A stretch of DNA of 60,288 nucleotides. It comes from Flavobacteriales bacterium (GTDB taxonomy: Bacteria; Bacteroidota; Bacteroidia; Flavobacteriales_D; Crocinitomicaceae). Positions within the stretch are counted from its first letter, which is position 1, and every line of letters begins with the position of its first letter. The notes under the pieces are model-generated. The model searched no databases, was not told the origin of the DNA, and was given only the letters and a program-made list of their open reading frames with translations. The position numbers were made by a program, and so were the translations under genes. The stretch spans positions 1 through 60,288 of the forward strand of contig CANFJL010000013.1 of assembly GCA_947447525.1 (NCBI GenBank), given 5' to 3'. Below are positions 51,863 to 60,288 of the stretch, one piece after another.

Positions 51863-53140
51863 ATGAAAAAAAACAGTCGTTTTGCAACCAATTGCGCCTT
51901 TCTCTTCCTTGCGGCTGTATTTATTTTCACCTCCTGTAATTCAGAGAGCAGCAACAGTAGCTTAAAATCTAAAGCGGCAAGATTAAATGTATTGTCCATT
52001 GAAATATCTGGAAGGGAAAATTTGAAAATAAATTTGGACATCAAGGGTCTTCGGCCAAAATCAAAAAGAATTTCATTTAAAATTCATGCTGTAAGTGCTT
52101 CAGAAAATCAGTCTTTCAAAGATATAAGTTGGCAAAGTCCGAATATTGATTCTACGATGACTTTATTTTTAAAATTCATTGCTGACCTTCCTTATAATGC
52201 ACCTCAAAATGCCAACTATAAGTATGAATCTAATCAATTTGTTCTAAAGGAATCACTTCCAGGAAATCAATTAGACACTTCAAAAATCAGATTACAGTTA
52301 ACAAAACAGATAAAAAGTAGAGGGGTAACATTAGATTTAGACAAGCAGCAACTATATATTTTACCCAAGTATGAAAGTAATTCTGAAGAAATTAAAGTAG
52401 CAAAAAAAGCCTTAGATCGTTGTTTGAAAAGCTCTATTACCTTAATTGCTGAAAATGAATCCTTTAATTTAACAAAAACAATTTATGGACCTTGGTTGAG
52501 TCTTGACACTACCTTAGAAGTGAAAGTAGACAAGTTTTTAATGCAACTATATCTTCAAAAAATCGCTTTGAAAATTGAGCCTTCCTTGACTGAAATTCTT
52601 GAACAATTTGACATCTCGGATACCACTAAGGCCTTAGATGAAATCAAATTTCCTAGAATGAATATCTCTAAAGAAATTGAAGAACTTTCCGCTTTGATTT
52701 TAAAAGGATCTAATTCAAGTAAACAAATTATATTTTCCAACAGGGGCTTACCCAATGGGATAAAATTAGGCTATAAGGACTTTGTAGAAGTGAGTTTAGC
52801 GGAACAAAAACTTTGGTTGTTTAAAGATGGAAATTTAATTATTGAGACCGATATTGTTACGGGTAATGAGAAACTTGGTCGCACTACTCCTGTCGGAAAT
52901 TATAAGATTTTATACAAACAAAAAAACAAAACCCTTCGTGGACCAGGATATGCTTCATTTGTTTCTTATTGGATGCCTTTTTACAATGGTTATGGTTTAC
53001 ATGATGCCAATTGGAGAAGAACTTTTGGTTCCAACATATATGAAAGAGGAGGATCTCATGGCTGTGTTAATTTACCGCCTAAAATTGCACCCTTGGTTTA
53101 TCAAAATGTTCACATTGGGATGCCTGTGTTAATTCACTAA
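51863..53140 (+). CDS. L,D-transpeptidase (YkuD family)
   Basis: A 425-residue protein with a lipoprotein signal (LAAVFIFTSCNSE). Residues about 60-290 are a helical, peptidoglycan-binding-like region. The C-terminal 120 are the YkuD catalytic domain: VEVSLAEQKLWLFKDGNL, RTTPVGNY, YGLHDANWRR, and the active-site motif GSHGCVNLPP with the nucleophilic Cys. It forms 3-3 crosslinks in peptidoglycan or anchors proteins to it. It follows the DUF1287 gene by 103 bp. Confidence 0.9.
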   Translation: MKKNSRFATNCAFLFLAAVFIFTSCNSESSNSSLKSKAARLNVLSIEISGRENLKINLDIKGLRPKSKRISFKIHAVSASENQSFKDISWQSPNIDSTMTLFLKFIADLPYNAPQNANYKYESNQFVLKESLPGNQLDTSKIRLQLTKQIKSRGVTLDLDKQQLYILPKYESNSEEIKVAKKALDRCLKSSITLIAENESFNLTKTIYGPWLSLDTTLEVKVDKFLMQLYLQKIALKIEPSLTEILEQFDISDTTKALDEIKFPRMNISKEIEELSALILKGSNSSKQIIFSNRGLPNGIKLGYKDFVEVSLAEQKLWLFKDGNLIIETDIVTGNEKLGRTTPVGNYKILYKQKNKTLRGPGYASFVSYWMPFYNGYGLHDANWRRTFGSNIYERGGSHGCVNLPPKIAPLVYQNVHIGMPVLIH

Positions 53141-53181
53141 ATTGTATAATTATTTCCTGACTTTATTTTATTGCGGGGATT

Positions 53182-53967
53182 TTAATCTCTTATACAGCGC
53201 ACATTAAATCCCATGATCCAATTTGTGCTTTGATTCACTAGCGTTACATATTCCGTTTCATCAAAAAATAAACTCACATAGGGAGTTGATTCTCCTATAG
53301 GTGATTGATACGCCCAATAACTCATTTGTGAACCTAGACCACCGCAACCAACATCCCGCCAACCCGCTGGATACAAATTCAATCCTATATCATTATTATT
53401 ATCACCAATATACCCATTGGTCCAACCTTCTTTACTAAAGGCATCAGTTAAACTCCTACCTGGCAAAATTAAAAATTCTTCCAATGCTGCCCAGTCTGCT
53501 TCAGTAGACAAACGCCAGCCTTCGGGTGCAAGTCCGCGTGGATCATTTAGGGCGTAAGAATTATATAATTTCCCATAGGATTTCACTACTACTGTACTAT
53601 CTTCTATTCGGTCATTGTAATAACACCAAGCGGCTTGTTTATTAAATCCTGCTTCTTGCCATTCATCATCAGATTGCGCTTGTGGAATTACATCACCATT
53701 GCGAAAAGTGGAAACATTTAGATTTTCAGCCATCCAATTTTGAGTGCCTACTTGAATTGTTTTATTGGATCTAATTTGTTCTTCAAGCGTATTTATTTTT
53801 GCGTTAAGCAGTAGTTTCTCTTCTTCATGTGCTGTTCGTTCAGAAACATAAAGAGACAGCATACTATCCAATCGTATTGATAGATTAGCAATTTGTTCTT
53901 TTTTTGATTGAGCGTAAACCAGTTTTACGCTCAGAAGACAAGCTATTAAAATAATTGATTTCATCAT
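53182..53967 (-). CDS. Fib_succ_major-domain secreted protein
   Basis: A 261-residue protein: signal peptide (ILIACLLSVKLVYAQ), a coiled-coil segment (SVRLDSMLSLYVSERTAHEE-like, residues 30-70), and the Fibrobacter succinogenes major paralogous domain, recognised by VGTQNWMAENLNVSTFRNGD, AWCYYND, YGKLYNSYALN, GWRLSTEADW and a final GFNVRCIRD. Such proteins are common surface components with unknown ligands. Confidence 0.85.
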   Translation of the reverse strand: MMKSIILIACLLSVKLVYAQSKKEQIANLSIRLDSMLSLYVSERTAHEEEKLLLNAKINTLEEQIRSNKTIQVGTQNWMAENLNVSTFRNGDVIPQAQSDDEWQEAGFNKQAAWCYYNDRIEDSTVVVKSYGKLYNSYALNDPRGLAPEGWRLSTEADWAALEEFLILPGRSLTDAFSKEGWTNGYIGDNNNDIGLNLYPAGWRDVGCGGLGSQMSYWAYQSPIGESTPYVSLFFDETEYVTLVNQSTNWIMGFNVRCIRD

Positions 53968-54018
53968 ATCTGTTTTATTTATGCTTCATAAGTAATTACC
54001 TTTTGGTTTACCTTAAAA

Positions 54019-54444
54019 TTAATGGGAAACCTTGTTTTCGCCGGGTGAATTTTCAATGGCAGGGTCGTAAATAATACTAGTCCTTATATTATTATCAATT
54101 ACATCAAAAAAGTATCTGTATCGATTTTCCATATAAATGAAATAAATATCATAGCCTTCTCTTTGTTTAAGCGCATGAATAATATAAACATATTCAGTAT
54201 TGATTGGATTGACATAATACATATAAAAATATAGATTTTCATGTTTGTTAAACACTAAGTTTTTGCTTGGATGCTCATTCCATTTGATGCGTTCTACGAT
54301 AATGCGTTTTGCATCCATTTCATTATCAACATGTACAAAATAGTTCCCCGCACCGATTTCTTGTAAACCGTCCATTCTGATGAATTGTGCTTGAGTTTGT
54401 TGCATGGACAACAGGAAGAATCCGAGAAAAAAAAGTAGTCTCAT
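54019..54444 (-). CDS. Small secreted protein
   Basis: A 141-residue protein; the start at 54,444 gives a signal peptide MRLLFFLGFFLLSMQQTQAQ, while the longer frame would place 25 polar residues before it. The mature part is beta-rich and aromatic (YFVHVDNEMDAKRIIVERIK, YFYMYYVNPINTEYVYIIHA). No family recognised. Confidence 0.55.
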   Translation of the reverse strand: MRLLFFLGFFLLSMQQTQAQFIRMDGLQEIGAGNYFVHVDNEMDAKRIIVERIKWNEHPSKNLVFNKHENLYFYMYYVNPINTEYVYIIHALKQREGYDIYFIYMENRYRYFFDVIDNNIRTSIIYDPAIENSPGENKVSH

Positions 54445-54624
54445 TTTTTGATTCGTTTTAATTAATGAGCAAGTTTCAATCTCATTTGTTTTTTCGGAAA
54501 TAATTGATTTCAGTTTCATAGTAATTGCTTTAAGAGTGAAAGATTTAGTTGATGCATCAACTGTTTTACTCGAGTACTATATAGGAAACGAAAAGAAAAT
54601 ATTTGGTAACAAAAAAGATTTTTT

Positions 54625-54659
54625 TTAAATAAAAAACCCCCTGAATATCAGAGGGTTTC
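54625..54659 (-). terminator. Intrinsic terminator of the 54,684-55,451 gene
   Basis: On the minus strand AAACCCTCTGA, TAT, TCAGGGGGTTTTTTATTT forms a stable hairpin with a T-tract, 25 bp after the stop of the lipoprotein gene. The stem has an A/T-rich mirror on the other side, so it may also work in reverse. Confidence 0.8.
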
Positions 54660-54683
54660 ACAAAAATCATAAAATATTTTGAT

Positions 54684-55451
54684 TTATTTCTTAGCTACAG
54701 GTTTCGTTTCAATTTTTTCATCCCTTATAAAAAATAAAACTTCCCCTCGTAAAGATTTACCATAATTAATTTTTAAACTATCTTTTCCAACAAGTCTTAC
54801 GGATCCACCTTTCCCAAAATAAGAGCCCCCTCCTTGATAAATTCTAGGTTGCATGATAAAAACCCCTTCTTTATCGTATTGAATATCTTTATAAATAGTA
54901 CTGTTCTTATCCCAGCCATTTAAACTTTTATAACTTTTTGCATTGACTCCAGATTCTGATCTTTCAAAATAAAGTTTCTGACCTTTTAAGGATGCCGTTC
55001 CATTAAATACGTAGCCTTCTAAAAATGAATCCATTCTATAATGCATGGCATCAGCTAATTCAACTGAAGGAAGCTTTGTTTTATAGGCATCAAACATTTT
55101 ATAAAATCCATCAACACTATCTTTTTTGATCATATTAAGTAACTCATTCTTGAAGAACTTTCTTGCAGGATTATTCCAGCTGGTATCTTTTCCATAGGTG
55201 ATGAAAGTTTCACTTAGAAGAGCCCAATCATGAGCACTTATAATTTTTTCGACACAATGTCCTTTCATAACTTTCGCAGAATCGAGCCATTCTTCATCTT
55301 CAGGAAGCAATCTATCAAAATAATACATGGCGCTGTCATACTTCTGAACTTGAAAATAAGACATACCTTTTTCATAGGTTTCTGGTGGTCCACAACTCAC
55401 AAGAATCACACCTAAAATAAACACATAACTGAGTAATAATACTTTCCTCAT
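54684..55451 (-). CDS. TPR-like lipoprotein
   Basis: A 255-residue protein with lipobox ILVSCGPP. One or two TPR-like helix pairs follow (YEKGMSYFQVQKYDSAMYYF). The C-terminal half has LKGQKLYFERSESGVNAKS and IMQPRIYQGGGSYFGKGGSV, a beta-rich region I do not recognise. It is monocistronic and ends with a clear terminator. Confidence 0.65.
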   Translation of the reverse strand: MRKVLLLSYVFILGVILVSCGPPETYEKGMSYFQVQKYDSAMYYFDRLLPEDEEWLDSAKVMKGHCVEKIISAHDWALLSETFITYGKDTSWNNPARKFFKNELLNMIKKDSVDGFYKMFDAYKTKLPSVELADAMHYRMDSFLEGYVFNGTASLKGQKLYFERSESGVNAKSYKSLNGWDKNSTIYKDIQYDKEGVFIMQPRIYQGGGSYFGKGGSVRLVGKDSLKINYGKSLRGEVLFFIRDEKIETKPVAKK

Positions 55452-55541
55452 AATTAAATTTTTAAGTTAATAAAATAGTTTTGTTTTTCAAATATAATTT
55501 ATTTCATTGATTATCAATCGTTTTGATAATTTATAATTAAA

Positions 55542-57005
55542 TTAATTAGGAATGCGCAATCTTTGTCCTGTACGGATTAAGCCATTTTTATTAAGATTAT
55601 TGGTCGAAATAATTTTCTGCGCGCTAACATGATATTTTCTTGCAATGGAAGATACCGTTTCGCCACTTTTCACCTGGTGGTACCGATAAGGATTTTGAAT
55701 TATTCTTTGTTGCTTTGGTAGGGTGTCAACTACAACAGTTTTATTTCCGGTAAGAAATTTCAACTGATCTATAAGTTGGTTTTTAATATTTATGATTGAA
55801 ATGGTATCATTTATATTTTCCTTATTGTATGCTTCTAAAAATGAATAGCTAAACATTTTTCCTTGCAAGGCATAACCAGTGGCATTAAAGTGCAATTTGT
55901 CCGCCTGAGAAAGTTGATTTTTTGACCAGGTATTCATTGAGCCCCAGCCACCCATGGCTGCATTCAAATCATAAAGCGATGCATCATTATTTACAGCAGC
56001 TTTTTTCAACTGATTATTAACGTTAATTTGATTAACAGGGATTCTCCCTTGGCTTCTCGTATCAGGTGCTGTGGTGAAAATGATCGCTGTATTGGGTGAA
56101 ATTGCATGAATTAATTGAATCATTTGCGTTAATGCAGTATAATATTTATTCGTATCAATACTCTTGTCATAGGCCTCATTGGTCCCAAAGGAAAATAGAA
56201 TTAAATCAGGTTGTAGGGTTTCGATTTGCGTAAAAGCGTAGGTACTGTTTTTAATGAAATGAGAAAATTGTGCTCCTACCACACCATAATGATGATAGTT
56301 GATTCCTGATTTTTCATCACTTAAAAATTCAAATCCATGAAGGGTAAATTGTTGGCTTGAATCAACAACAGCTTTTACCGTTAAATTAAAATGATCAATA
56401 ATTGAGTCAGAAATATAAGTGCGTTGCGCTAAACCATCGGCATATATTTTTTCGTCTACCAATTTCAGTTCTTTATTCATTTCAAAGTCATGATAACGTT
56501 CACCTGTGGTATACCATATCCTAATCGAATGCGACCGTGTTCCTGTGAATTTATCTGTGACATCAAAATCAATAGCTGCGTTTGTCGTTTTAGTACTGCA
56601 AACATATCCCGTTGTACTCAACTTCTCAGAAGATTTGTAATTCATTATATTGGTTCCGGTCCATGTTCCACTGGCAGTTACTTTAATTCCTCTTGGGCCA
56701 AAACTTTTACTTAAGGTATAAGGAAATAAAATACCTTGTCCAGCATTACCAAAAGTACTATGCAATGATTTGCGAATTTCTCCACTAAAATAATCTCCTT
56801 GAATATGACTGTCTCCAAAGTGCATGATCGTAAAAACAGCATTATTATTCTGCTTAATTAGATCTAATTTGTGCAGTGCTAGATTAAAATTACTTGATGG
56901 AATGAGTTCAACAAAGTTGGTTTCAAGAGGAAGGGAATCCCCGACTTGACTATATAGATGGGATGCAAGGTAAAGAAATAAGACACAAAGTGTTTTCTTC
57001 GTCAT
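55542..57005 (-). CDS. SGNH hydrolase with C-terminal LysM domain
   Basis: A 487-residue secreted protein (signal ending YLASHLYSQ). The SGNH/GDSL blocks are IMHFGDSHIQGDYF (nucleophile Ser), ILFSFGTNEAYDKS (block III Asn) and DKLHFNATGY (catalytic Asp-His). A LysM motif closes the protein (YHQVKSGETVSSIARKYHVS, then GLIRTGQRLRIP) and would hold it to peptidoglycan. It overlaps the MBOAT gene by 1 bp, so acyl transfer or removal on a surface polysaccharide is the likely role. Confidence 0.85.
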   Translation of the reverse strand: MTKKTLCVLFLYLASHLYSQVGDSLPLETNFVELIPSSNFNLALHKLDLIKQNNNAVFTIMHFGDSHIQGDYFSGEIRKSLHSTFGNAGQGILFPYTLSKSFGPRGIKVTASGTWTGTNIMNYKSSEKLSTTGYVCSTKTTNAAIDFDVTDKFTGTRSHSIRIWYTTGERYHDFEMNKELKLVDEKIYADGLAQRTYISDSIIDHFNLTVKAVVDSSQQFTLHGFEFLSDEKSGINYHHYGVVGAQFSHFIKNSTYAFTQIETLQPDLILFSFGTNEAYDKSIDTNKYYTALTQMIQLIHAISPNTAIIFTTAPDTRSQGRIPVNQINVNNQLKKAAVNNDASLYDLNAAMGGWGSMNTWSKNQLSQADKLHFNATGYALQGKMFSYSFLEAYNKENINDTISIINIKNQLIDQLKFLTGNKTVVVDTLPKQQRIIQNPYRYHQVKSGETVSSIARKYHVSAQKIISTNNLNKNGLIRTGQRLRIPN

Positions 57006-58456
57006 TAAAATTGGAAGTAAATAAACGGTTCCACCACATCATCTTTAAATTGCAAGATGACTTGTAAGGCAATCGCTATTAAAATTATCCAGAAAAAAGT
57101 TGGAATCAAATATATTTTGTCAATTATTTTTTGTTTCCATTTTTGACTGGTAAATACAATTATACTGGAGAACGCTAATAAGTACACCACTTCTGGCCTC
57201 GTCATCCAAAATCCTTGAAAATCAATCCATGTTGTCGCTGTAAAAATCTGATTGATACTTAAAAAAGCACTTTCAAAGGAAGTCGCACGGAAAAAGATCC
57301 ATAAGATTCCAACAAAATGAAAAGTAATGATGATCCCAAGAATTTTAAAATACCATTTTTCGGATTGTTTTGGGAAAAAATGTGTCCAACCTTTATGTAA
57401 GATTAGGGCTATACCGTGTGCCATTCCCCAAAATACAAAACGCCAATCTGCACCATGCCATAATCCTCCAACCAGCATGGTAATGAAAAGGAAGAGGTAA
57501 GTATTAAATACACCTTTTCTATTTCCACCTAAGGGAATATAGATATAATCCCGCAACCATAAACTCAGTGAAATATGCCATTTTCTCCAGAAAGAAGTAA
57601 TATTTCTTGCTCCGTAAGGATTGTCAAAATTTTCTTTTAATCGATAGCCTAAGAGTAAGGCAATTCCAATGGCGATGTCTGAATACCCGGAGAAATCAAA
57701 ATATATTTGAAAACTATAAGCATACATTGAAAGTAAATTTTCACCTCCCGTAAATCCATCAGGGCCCTGGTGAATAATTTCAACATACTTCCCTAAATAG
57801 TCTGCAATGAATAATTTTTTGAGTAATCCAACTATGATTCTTAACAAACTTTCTTTGTATAGACTCAGTCGAATTATTTGTGGCTTTTCGATTTGAGGCA
57901 GAAAATCTTTTGCTCTAACTATAGGTCCAGCTACCAAATGCGGAAAGAAGGTCATGTAAAAAACATAATCGGTAAAGTTTTTTGCTGGAGGAATTTCTTT
58001 TCTATAAACATCCATTAAATAACTAATCGATTGAAAAGTATAAAATGAAATCCCGATGGGTAAAAAGAGATTATTTAATTTGAAATCAGTACCTAATAAA
58101 CTATTGAAATTTAAAATAAAGAAATTAGAATATTTAAAATAGAGCAGGAAGGATAAGCTATAAAGTAAAGCTGAAAAAAGTAATAATTTTTTGGTCCGAC
58201 CTTCTTTTTTATAAATAAAATGTGCGAAAATGTAATCACTTAAGATCATTAAGGCAAATAATCCAATAAAAGGTCCGCTTGATTTGTAGTAAAAGAATAA
58301 GCTAAAAAGAATGATGTAAATCTTCTTCCATTTCTTATTGTTTACCACTAAGGCATAGAGCAATAGGAAAATTCCAAAAACCAAAAGGAAACTATACTCA
58401 GTGAAAAACCAAGGTTCTTTTGTATTGTATGTAAATAGATCTTGGAACAAGTACAT
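57005..58456 (-). CDS. MBOAT acyltransferase (AlgI/DltB-like)
   Basis: A 483-residue membrane protein with about ten hydrophobic helices. The MBOAT core is visible: FWRKWHISLSLWLRDYIYIP, GGNRKG, and GGLWHGADWRFVFWGMAHGI, whose His is the invariant catalytic one. AlgI-type enzymes pass acetyl groups across the membrane to a periplasmic SGNH partner. Both flanking genes encode SGNH-type proteins, so the three form a polysaccharide O-acetylation unit. Confidence 0.92.
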   Translation of the reverse strand: MYLFQDLFTYNTKEPWFFTEYSFLLVFGIFLLLYALVVNNKKWKKIYIILFSLFFYYKSSGPFIGLFALMILSDYIFAHFIYKKEGRTKKLLLFSALLYSLSFLLYFKYSNFFILNFNSLLGTDFKLNNLFLPIGISFYTFQSISYLMDVYRKEIPPAKNFTDYVFYMTFFPHLVAGPIVRAKDFLPQIEKPQIIRLSLYKESLLRIIVGLLKKLFIADYLGKYVEIIHQGPDGFTGGENLLSMYAYSFQIYFDFSGYSDIAIGIALLLGYRLKENFDNPYGARNITSFWRKWHISLSLWLRDYIYIPLGGNRKGVFNTYLFLFITMLVGGLWHGADWRFVFWGMAHGIALILHKGWTHFFPKQSEKWYFKILGIIITFHFVGILWIFFRATSFESAFLSINQIFTATTWIDFQGFWMTRPEVVYLLAFSSIIVFTSQKWKQKIIDKIYLIPTFFWIILIAIALQVILQFKDDVVEPFIYFQF

Positions 58457-58466
58457 TAATTAAGAA

Positions 58467-59399
58467 TTAATAACCTCTATATTCTGCCGCATTCAAATTA
58501 ATTAGGCGAGAACGGTAATGTCTATTTCTTTTAACAGGAGGCGCTAATTTTATTTTGTATTTCGCTTTCGTTTCAACCCAAACCGCTAAGGAATCCATCC
58601 AAATTTTATATCCTTCTTGACTTGGATGCCTTTTATCTCCTCCTTTGGGAATGGTTAAATTCAAAGTAGGATAGAAAGTACCTTCTTGTGCTGACAATTT
58701 AAAAGCATTGTTTATTCCATAATCTTTCATGAAATTGGCAGGTCCAACCCAAGTGTAGGGTATTCCACTTAATTTTTCGGCCATTAATTTTGCAGCGCTG
58801 GTTCTATTGGTAATATCCTTAGAATACAATTCATTTAACCCAACCACTAAAAACACATAAGTAGGTTTAAATTCTTCAATAATTTTATTGACTGTATCCG
58901 AATACGCGAAATTATAAATGGAAGCCGAATTCCATACGAAACTTAGCACTAGTTTATGTCCATTTTGTTGACAATAGTCATTCAATTGATAACACAATCC
59001 ACCACATTCAGAATCTCCCATCAATAAAATGCGTTGTGCTGTGGTGTCTAAGTTGGAACCAAAATCCCAAGTTTTAGTATATTCGATATCATTCAGGTTC
59101 CGCTCTCCTTGTTCTGGTGATGGATCAAAAATAGTGTCTAATTTACTGCTGTGTAATAAGGATGATTGTTCTTCACTTTGTTGCATTGAAGCAGAAAGAA
59201 TATTTGTTCGTTCATGTTTTTCTTCAAGAAATATTTTTTTCAATTCAATTCCAGAGATGGTGATTTTATGCTGGCTATAACTATAAAAATAAATTAAAGT
59301 CAAAGGAATAACAAAGCTTAATCCAGCCCAAAAAATCAATCCTTTTGAATTTGAATTTTCGTTTTTTTCGCCTGAAACTGTATTATTTTCTTTTTCCAT
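58467..59399 (-). CDS. Membrane-anchored SGNH-like protein (AlgJ/AlgX-type)
   Basis: A 310-residue protein with an N-terminal anchor (GLIFWAGLSFVIPLTLIYFY) and an extracytoplasmic SGNH-like domain: RILLMGDSECGGLCYQL (nucleophile block), VFLVVGLNELYSKD (Asn block) and GGDKRHPSQEGYKIWMDSL (Asp/His block). I start at 59,399, just before the anchor; the frame extends 14 codons further up without support. It is 10 bp before the MBOAT gene and probably the first gene of the operon. Confidence 0.75.
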   Translation of the reverse strand: MEKENNTVSGEKNENSNSKGLIFWAGLSFVIPLTLIYFYSYSQHKITISGIELKKIFLEEKHERTNILSASMQQSEEQSSLLHSSKLDTIFDPSPEQGERNLNDIEYTKTWDFGSNLDTTAQRILLMGDSECGGLCYQLNDYCQQNGHKLVLSFVWNSASIYNFAYSDTVNKIIEEFKPTYVFLVVGLNELYSKDITNRTSAAKLMAEKLSGIPYTWVGPANFMKDYGINNAFKLSAQEGTFYPTLNLTIPKGGDKRHPSQEGYKIWMDSLAVWVETKAKYKIKLAPPVKRNRHYRSRLINLNAAEYRGY

Positions 59400-59741
59400 G
59401 GACCACAAAAGTATCACCTTTAATTTTTTTAAAAAAATCAAATTTCAATTTTTAGGTGATTTATCTATTTTTTCAGGGTGACATAGCTTATTAAAGAGGA
59501 TAAAAACAATACAAATTCTCCCCCCTTGCTAACAAAATAGAGTTAGACTTGGAGGTTAGAGTTGGAGTTTAGACATAGAGCTTAGAGCGAGTTACTTCAC
59601 TTTGTTTTGTTAACGACCTCCCGTTTTTTTTGGTAAATAATAACATTCTAATTTAGACCTTGCAATAGGAGATTTTTGAAATCAAGTTCTGGTTAGTCAC
59701 CCTCCCCCTTCATCCCCCTCCAAAGAGGGAAATGTTCTAGT

Positions 59742-59870
59742 TTTAGACCTTGCAATAGGAGGTTTTTGAAACCCATTGAATTTGGTGTATGCTAAGATTA
59801 TCTGAAAGATCAATCGCCAGCATCCAAATTTGGTGGGGATTAAAAATACTTCGAACCTACTCAGAAATGA
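59742..59870 (+). repeat. Dispersed intergenic repeat, copy 1
   Basis: A 129-bp sequence (TTTAGACCTTGCAATAGGAG at its left end, ending CTCAGAAATGA) that recurs identically at 60,160. A shorter related copy begins at 59,637 with AATAATAACATTCTAATTTA and keeps about 45 bp. No reading frame of note lies inside. Confidence 0.9.
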
Positions 59871-59925
59871 GAGGGATACATGTTCGTCGAAGTAAAACGC
59901 ATTGCTCAGTCAGCGCCTTTTTTTG

Positions 59926-59993
59926 TTACTTTTTTTTGAGCTAAAAAAAAGTAAAGAACTTTATCTCTCTACTTTTTTTCCGCAAAAAAGTAG
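59926..59993. repeat. Two adjacent AT-rich hairpins
   Basis: TTACTTTTTTTT (59,926-59,937) pairs perfectly with AAAAAAAAGTAA (59,943-59,954), and CTACTTTTTT (59,969-59,978) with AAAAAAGTAG (59,984-59,993). The two hairpins lie between the two long repeat copies and share the same motif. The 889-bp region from 59,400 to the window end contains no gene I accept. Confidence 0.8.
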
Positions 59994-60159
59994 CAAAAAG
60001 CTCGGTGCCGGTTTTTGTAATCGGCGTTCCACTTTTGAAAGCCGACCATCTCAGCGAGCTTGCAGCTTCTTCATGGTACCCGACTTTCAATGCGCTATTC
60101 TTGATTAAAAAAAATGCACCAACTAAAAAGAAAAAAATAAATAAATAATAACCTTCTAA

Positions 60160-60288
60160 TTTAGACCTTGCAATAGGAGGTTTTTGAAACCCATTGAATT
60201 TGGTGTATGCTAAGATTATCTGAAAGATCAATCGCCAGCATCCAAATTTGGTGGGGATTAAAAATACTTCGAACCTACTCAGAAATGA
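60160..60288 (+). repeat. Dispersed intergenic repeat, copy 2 (runs to window end)
   Basis: Identical to 59,742-59,870 over all 129 visible bases and cut off by the window end. The stretch before it (AATAATAACCTTCTAATTTA) matches the shorter copy at 59,637 with one change, so at least three related units are present in 650 bp. Confidence 0.9.

Noticed and set aside
59941..60231. 96-residue minus-strand reading frame
   Set aside because: It is the translation of repeat and AT-hairpin DNA, with low-complexity Phe/Lys runs.

Overview
The window is AT-rich DNA from a member of the Bacteroidota, most likely a Flavobacteriales-type organism. The support is indirect: several -7 elements match the Bacteroidota consensus TAnnTTTG, many secreted proteins end in PorSS/T9SS-type sorting tails, and the integrase, DUF1287, YkuD and Fib_succ_major proteins are typical of the phylum. 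I see no tRNA, rRNA or CRISPR array.

Positions 1-14,100 look like a defence or mobile island. After the tail of a DUF5655 protein comes a small membrane protein plus TIR (DUF1863) pair. Next is a WYL regulator (1734-2753, minus) transcribed away from a retron locus. The retron has a structured msr-msd region bounded by an 11-nt a1/a2 inverted repeat, a reverse transcriptase with the NAxxH, YADD and VTG motifs and a long C-terminal extension, a short receiver-like protein, and a 656-residue protein with a complete receiver signature and a HEPN-type RNHLYLTH motif. A RecD2/Pif1-like helicase, a helical-repeat protein with a cold-shock-like end, an ExoX-C-like protein, a zinc-finger protein and a DUF3127 SSB-like protein follow. 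Four promoters in this stretch carry the same 19-bp inverted-repeat element exactly 13 bp before a TTTG -7 core. The retron, helicase pair and accessory genes therefore look like one co-regulated system, plausibly controlled by the WYL protein. This is the best candidate for an undescribed system.

Positions 14,237-21,250 hold a compact, very AT-rich biosynthetic operon: TauD-like dioxygenase, thymidylate-kinase-like protein, radical SAM enzyme, Gfo/Idh/MocA oxidoreductase, D-2-hydroxyacid dehydrogenase, COG4671-type glycosyltransferase and NodB-type deacetylase. Broken XRE and HepT-like genes follow. A second WYL operon (22,954-27,737) contains a DUF3268 protein and a tryptophan-rich repeat protein. 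It is followed by a helically phased 11-bp repeat array and five secreted-protein genes (28,375-31,346).

Positions 31,400-34,260 are an integration scar: gene fragments, a tyrosine recombinase, a terminator and a truncated GIY-YIG gene. Positions 34,274-40,240 carry a TPR operon, an ABC exporter, small membrane proteins and more remnants. Positions 40,323-45,243 carry a vWA operon, an HDAC-family deacetylase and a third WYL regulator with a perfect palindrome in its divergent promoter and a paralogous gene pair on either side. Three genes (39,072-39,347, 45,296-46,156 and 46,376-47,014) are each followed by a similar long attC-like inverted repeat, as in gene cassettes. From 47,233 on the content is ordinary envelope and secretion genes, including an MBOAT/SGNH polysaccharide-acetylation operon. 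The window ends in a dispersed repeat.

Functions are assigned from motifs read by eye. No database search was run.
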